A stretch of DNA of 64,000 nucleotides from CAVTUU01 sp045804965 (GTDB lineage: Bacteria > Chloroflexota > Chloroflexia > Thermomicrobiales > UBA6265): the NCBI GenBank assembly GCA_045804965.1, contig JBJMMD010000033.1:65514-129513 (forward strand), read 5' to 3'. This document shows, piece after piece, positions 61,196 to 64,000 of the stretch. A program made the position numbers and the translations under genes. The notes beneath the pieces were generated by a model. That model had not been told where the DNA came from, searched no databases, and saw only the letters and a program-made list of their open reading frames with translations. Each line of letters starts with the position of its first letter. Position 1 is the stretch's first letter.

Positions 61196-61411
61196 GTGGG
61201 CCGCCGTAGTCGCGTTTGCCGGTGCGGTGGGTTCTTGCAAATCCTCAAGGACGTCAACGACCTGCATGACGCGATCATTGCCTTCGCCGCGTCCCTGCTG
61301 ATCCCGGTACCATTTCTCCTAGCCATGCTCGTGCTCCACCAAACCACCGTGGAAGAGCGGAGATTCTGGACGCACGCGGCGGTCCTCTTCGCCGCGCCAT
61401 TCTGGCTATAG
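61196..61411 (+). CDS. Hypothetical 71-residue membrane protein
   Basis: The frame encodes a basic Cys-containing start (RSRVCRCGG). An amphipathic segment (LQILKDVNDLHDAIIAF) and two hydrophobic helices (about 28-45 and 55-71) follow. There is no clear ribosome site. The stretch 60911-61195 before it has no convincing gene; one frame there begins like an Xre helix-turn-helix (LANVVRQRRGELGLTPEE) and is then lost. Confidence 0.3.
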   Translation: MGRRSRVCRCGGFLQILKDVNDLHDAIIAFAASLLIPVPFLLAMLVLHQTTVEERRFWTHAAVLFAAPFWL

Positions 61412-61420
61412 ACGTGAGAA

Positions 61421-62371
61421 TCAAGGCGCCAGTGGATAGACGGTCATGTCGTCAACAGCGGCCGAGAACGTGGGTGCCTCGGCGTCTTTGTTCACGTTGA
61501 CGCCAAAGCCAATGTCTGCGGGCACATAGTCATCGATCGTTGCTTGTCCGACCAATGCATAGTCCACCCACAGCTCGAATGCCTGGTCGATGAGCCGAAT
61601 TTCCACGGCGTGCCAATGGTTGGGAGAGATCGAAATATTTTGCGGTGCTGTAATGTCGGACCAACCGGGACTTCCAAATTGCCTAATTCACCAGTCAACG
61701 GATGAACCGTCATTCCAGGTCAGCATGGCATCAAAGAAGTCGTCCGTGTCCTGATAGCCAAAGAGGATGTGCACCGTGCCGTCGGAGCTCATTGGAAGCA
61801 CGAGAAAGCGATAGGCGAGGTCGTGCACGGGAATTCGGAGCGGATACCGGTAAAAGGTTGAGGGGTCCTTTGCCGTGAGCAAAAAGGCTTGGGTCTGGCC
61901 TCCGAGCACGCCGGTCAGCTCCACGTAGCTCGATTCTAAGATTAGGTCGTGGATTGTCTGAAAGCGCTGCTCGTCCATTGGGTTGACGTAGACCACGGTC
62001 TGATAGATTTCAAGGGCATCGTGCAAGTAGTCGAGCTCGGATGCAGTTGGCTCCAGCTCTTTCGCCCGCGCATAGGCCGCTTGCGCCTTCCGCAGAAACC
62101 CTTTGTCGAGGCTGCGATGCGCGTGCAGGATCAGCACCGCGAAGAGTTCGTGTCGGACCTGGAGGTTCTCGGGCGCACGCGCAAGTTGCGCTTCCCAGAC
62201 ATCAACGGCGCATTGGGTGTCGTCCCTCCTGAGGCATTTGTGCGCCGCAAGACGGGGACCGAACGAAGTTTGGGCGTTCGTTGACGGCTGCCACGCGCCA
62301 CTGAGCACGACGAAGAGCATGAGCACGAGGACGGATCGAACGGACCGGGAGGAGAAGGTCTGAGTGCACAA
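61421..62371 (-). pseudogene. Secreted TPR/lectin-like protein interrupted by in-frame TGA
   Basis: The upstream part (227 codons to 61688) has a signal peptide (VLVLMLFVVLSGAW, cleavage near TNAQ). It then has a TPR-like helical segment (CAVDVWEAQLARAPENLQVRHELF, KAQAAYARAKELEPTASELDYL) and a beta-rich end. After the TGA at 61688-61690 the same frame continues for 88 codons. It encodes FGSPGWSDITAP and AVEIRLIDQAFELWVDYALVG, like the end of a concanavalin/LamG-type domain, to a stop at 61421. The simplest reading is a TGG-to-TGA nonsense mutation. Sec insertion is conceivable because selD is present, but no SECIS is evident. Confidence 0.55.
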
Positions 62372-62451
62372 TGCCTGAGTGCTCCTTCACGCGGTCGGAA
62401 GGGACCGACGAGTTTCACCGCGCTTCGTAGTTAGCTTGGCGCGAATTGCCA

Positions 62452-63645
62452 TCAGCCTTCACAGCCAATCCCATCGTGATCGCCGTCGAGGTGATACGGA
62501 TCCGGCGGCAGCACCATGAAGTAGCCGGCCGGAATGACCACGCAATCGAGGTCCGGCAGAATCGGCATGCAAAAGTCGGGATACGCCGGCTCGCACCCGA
62601 TCGTTGGTGCGAGCCCGACCAGCGGCAAGGTCGGATCCACCGGCGTGTCGGCACCGCCACACGCCGACCACAGGCCGGTGCCTTCGGCCATCGCCGCGTC
62701 CTGCGCTGCGCGGATCTGCTCGACGTACTTCACGTCCGGCGGAGCGGTGGCGAGCACGGCATAGCCAGCGCGCACCACCTCCTCGGTGTAGAGCACCGCG
62801 GTGCCACCGGCGCGCTCGTCCCAGATATAGCGCAAGTGCCGGCCGTCCTGATCGGTGTCGCGGACGTCCCGCTCCAGATAGATGGGGCTGCCGACCGGGA
62901 TCGTATTCTGGGCAAAGACGCTCGCCTCGGCGCCGTAGCACTCGATCGGACCATTGGGATCTCTCGTCTCCGGCGTGTCGATGAGCAGCATCTGGACGGT
63001 GAAGGCGTCCCCATGGCGGGGGATCACGTTGATCGTGTCGCCGTCGATGATTTGGGCGACGACGGCCCGGTCGACGTCACTGGGCATGCCCGTGAGGAGC
63101 GGGGTCGGGGTGGGATCGGGGGCCGGAGCGTGCAGCTTACCGCATGCCGCCCACATCCCGCGCTCCTTCTCCTTCGCCTCCTGCTCAAGCTCGTCAAGCC
63201 GTTCGAAATACTTCGGGCTGTCGTGTTGGTCATCGAAGCCGGCATACCCTTCCCGCATGAGCTTGCTATTGAGCAGCGTCGCGTGCTTCCCGTCTTTGCC
63301 TGGCAGCCAGACGTAGCGAAGCAGGCGCTCTTTGGTGTCACGGTCTTCGCCGGACTTTTCGAGCCAGACCTTCGCGCCTGTTGGCAGCAGCTGCTTGACC
63401 CGATCCGCCGCTTCCTTGGCATAGCACTCGCCGGGCTCCGGCGCATCGATCCCGGAAAAGAGCATCTCTTCGCCCATGCGCTTGCGAGAAACCTTGATCT
63501 TGTCCCCGTCGATGTGACCGGTGACGGTGGCCTGTTCGGCGCCATTAGGCACGCCAGCGGGGAGCACTCGCGCGCTGACCGTGGCGGGCAAGACGAGCAA
63601 GCCAAAGAGCAACCAGACAACAAGACGAGGGCGCACGCGATGCAT
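62452..63645 (-). CDS. Secreted protein with two thermonuclease domains and Excalibur tail
   Basis: After a signal peptide (LVVWLLFGLLVLPATVSA) come two SNase-like domains. The first is ATVTGHIDGDKIKVS...GIDAPEPGE; the second is AVVAQIIDGDTINVI...LLIDTPETRD with RYIWDE. The second carries the better-preserved Asp/Glu and Arg motifs of staphylococcal nuclease. The C-terminus ends in a calcium-binding Excalibur motif, DPYHLDGDHDGIGCEG. It probably degrades extracellular nucleic acid. Start ATG 63645. It resembles YhcR-type secreted nucleases in domain logic. Confidence 0.82.
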   Translation of the reverse strand: MHRVRPRLVVWLLFGLLVLPATVSARVLPAGVPNGAEQATVTGHIDGDKIKVSRKRMGEEMLFSGIDAPEPGECYAKEAADRVKQLLPTGAKVWLEKSGEDRDTKERLLRYVWLPGKDGKHATLLNSKLMREGYAGFDDQHDSPKYFERLDELEQEAKEKERGMWAACGKLHAPAPDPTPTPLLTGMPSDVDRAVVAQIIDGDTINVIPRHGDAFTVQMLLIDTPETRDPNGPIECYGAEASVFAQNTIPVGSPIYLERDVRDTDQDGRHLRYIWDERAGGTAVLYTEEVVRAGYAVLATAPPDVKYVEQIRAAQDAAMAEGTGLWSACGGADTPVDPTLPLVGLAPTIGCEPAYPDFCMPILPDLDCVVIPAGYFMVLPPDPYHLDGDHDGIGCEG

Positions 63646-63829
63646 CTCCAGCACACCACAGCCCGGCACGGACGACTATCCGCGTCACCTATTCCGGGCG
63701 TGCGCAACGATCCCGACGACCCGCCAGAATCGCTCACCGATATTCGTTATGGCATAGCGAAACTATAGCGCAAGAAGGAATGTACGCGCCCTCAACCATC
63801 GGTCACAATAGCAGCTCATCCTGTATGAC

Positions 63830-64000
63830 CGGTCCACACCACGTGGCCGGGAGACACGGCTGGCGCATCCGGACTGGCGCGACCTGCCGGAGCGGTACGG
63901 CAACTGGCAGACGGTGTATTCCCGGTTTCGCCGGTGGCAACTGGCCGGGGGTTGGGACCGGGTGCTGGCCGCCCTGCTGGCCGCCGATGCCCGCGGCGCG
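63830..64000 (+). pseudogene. IS5-family transposase fragment at window edge
   Basis: The last 110 bases encode DWRDLPERYGNWQTVYSRFRRWQLAGGWDRVLAALL, the N-terminal domain of an IS5-type transposase unlike the one at 7.5 kb. Just upstream RIRTGA appears in another frame, implying a deletion between RTGA and RDLP. The 5' end is not visible and the gene continues past the window. It is annotated as a decayed copy; the state of the remainder is unknown. Confidence 0.55.

Noticed and set aside
60882..61196. Xre-type HTH protein
   Set aside because: Only about 20 residues resemble an HTH start (LANVVRQRRGELGLTPEE); the rest of the domain is missing, so no gene is claimed.
61688..61690. A second selenocysteine UGA
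   Set aside because: No hairpin of suitable position was seen and the protein is exported with no Cys-containing homologous motif; a nonsense change from TGG is simpler. It is kept as a finding, not as a selenoprotein call.

Overview
The window looks like a chromosomal segment of a moderately high-GC Chloroflexota bacterium, most likely from the Thermomicrobia/Sphaerobacter side. This is inferred from gene content: an HspR-ClpB pair, a Thr/Pro-rich lipoprotein, CoxL-type molybdo-hydroxylases, twin-arginine solute-binding proteins, two T-box leaders, and many GTG/TTG starts. No rRNA, tRNA or CRISPR array was seen. Most of the window is ordinary housekeeping sequence; two stretches (7.47-10.37 kb and about 59.9-64.0 kb) are accessory.

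Layout. 0-3.3 kb: CoxL and CoxM subunits of a form II CO-dehydrogenase-like enzyme. 3.4-7.2 kb: GDPD, then hspR-clpB behind a promoter overlapped by a HAIR-like operator. 7.3-10.4 kb: a 44-residue membrane peptide, then a 2.9-kb IS5-type element with perfect 17-bp ends, a TAA target duplication and cargo (a beta-lactamase-fold hydrolase and an SDR remnant). 10.6-19.4 kb: DUF3352 protein, M42 peptidase, peptide-binding protein, PHP-AlbA protein, M20 amidohydrolase. 19.6-25.3 kb, minus strand: PASTA kinase, ispE-rsmA-lipid kinase, then selD. selD has an in-frame UGA at its active site and a SECIS-like hairpin just after it, so it is probably a selenoprotein. 25.4-32.4 kb: DUF952, M48 protease, Fpg, second M42 peptidase, SGNH-like protein, HMG-CoA lyase, Thr/Pro-rich lipoprotein. 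32.6-37.8 kb: a tryptophan T-box ahead of trpEGDCF (no trpBA here). 37.8-43.2 kb: an ArsR/DUF2087 regulator with a 34-bp palindromic operator, DUF4272, ychF, YbaK-like deacylase and dipeptide permeases. 43.3-48.9 kb: binding protein and ileS with its own T-box. 48.9-59.9 kb: a Clp_N/site-2-protease fusion, a GDPD-like protein, PAP2, DUF2085, a NERD-like protein, holB-ricT, a xanthine-dehydrogenase-type subunit and an amidinotransferase-family enzyme. 59.9-64 kb: recombinase and transposase remnants, small orphan ORFs, a secreted protein interrupted by an in-frame TGA, and a double-SNase protein.

How the genes work together. The most coherent units are the HspR-controlled chaperone operon, the tRNA-Trp-sensing trp operon, the tRNA-Ile-sensing ileS, the binding protein/permease/deacylase operon, and the ispE-rsmA-kinase run with ATGA overlaps. 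The strongest leads for something new are the selenocysteine SelD, the cargo-bearing IS5 element and the Clp_N-S2P fusion protease.
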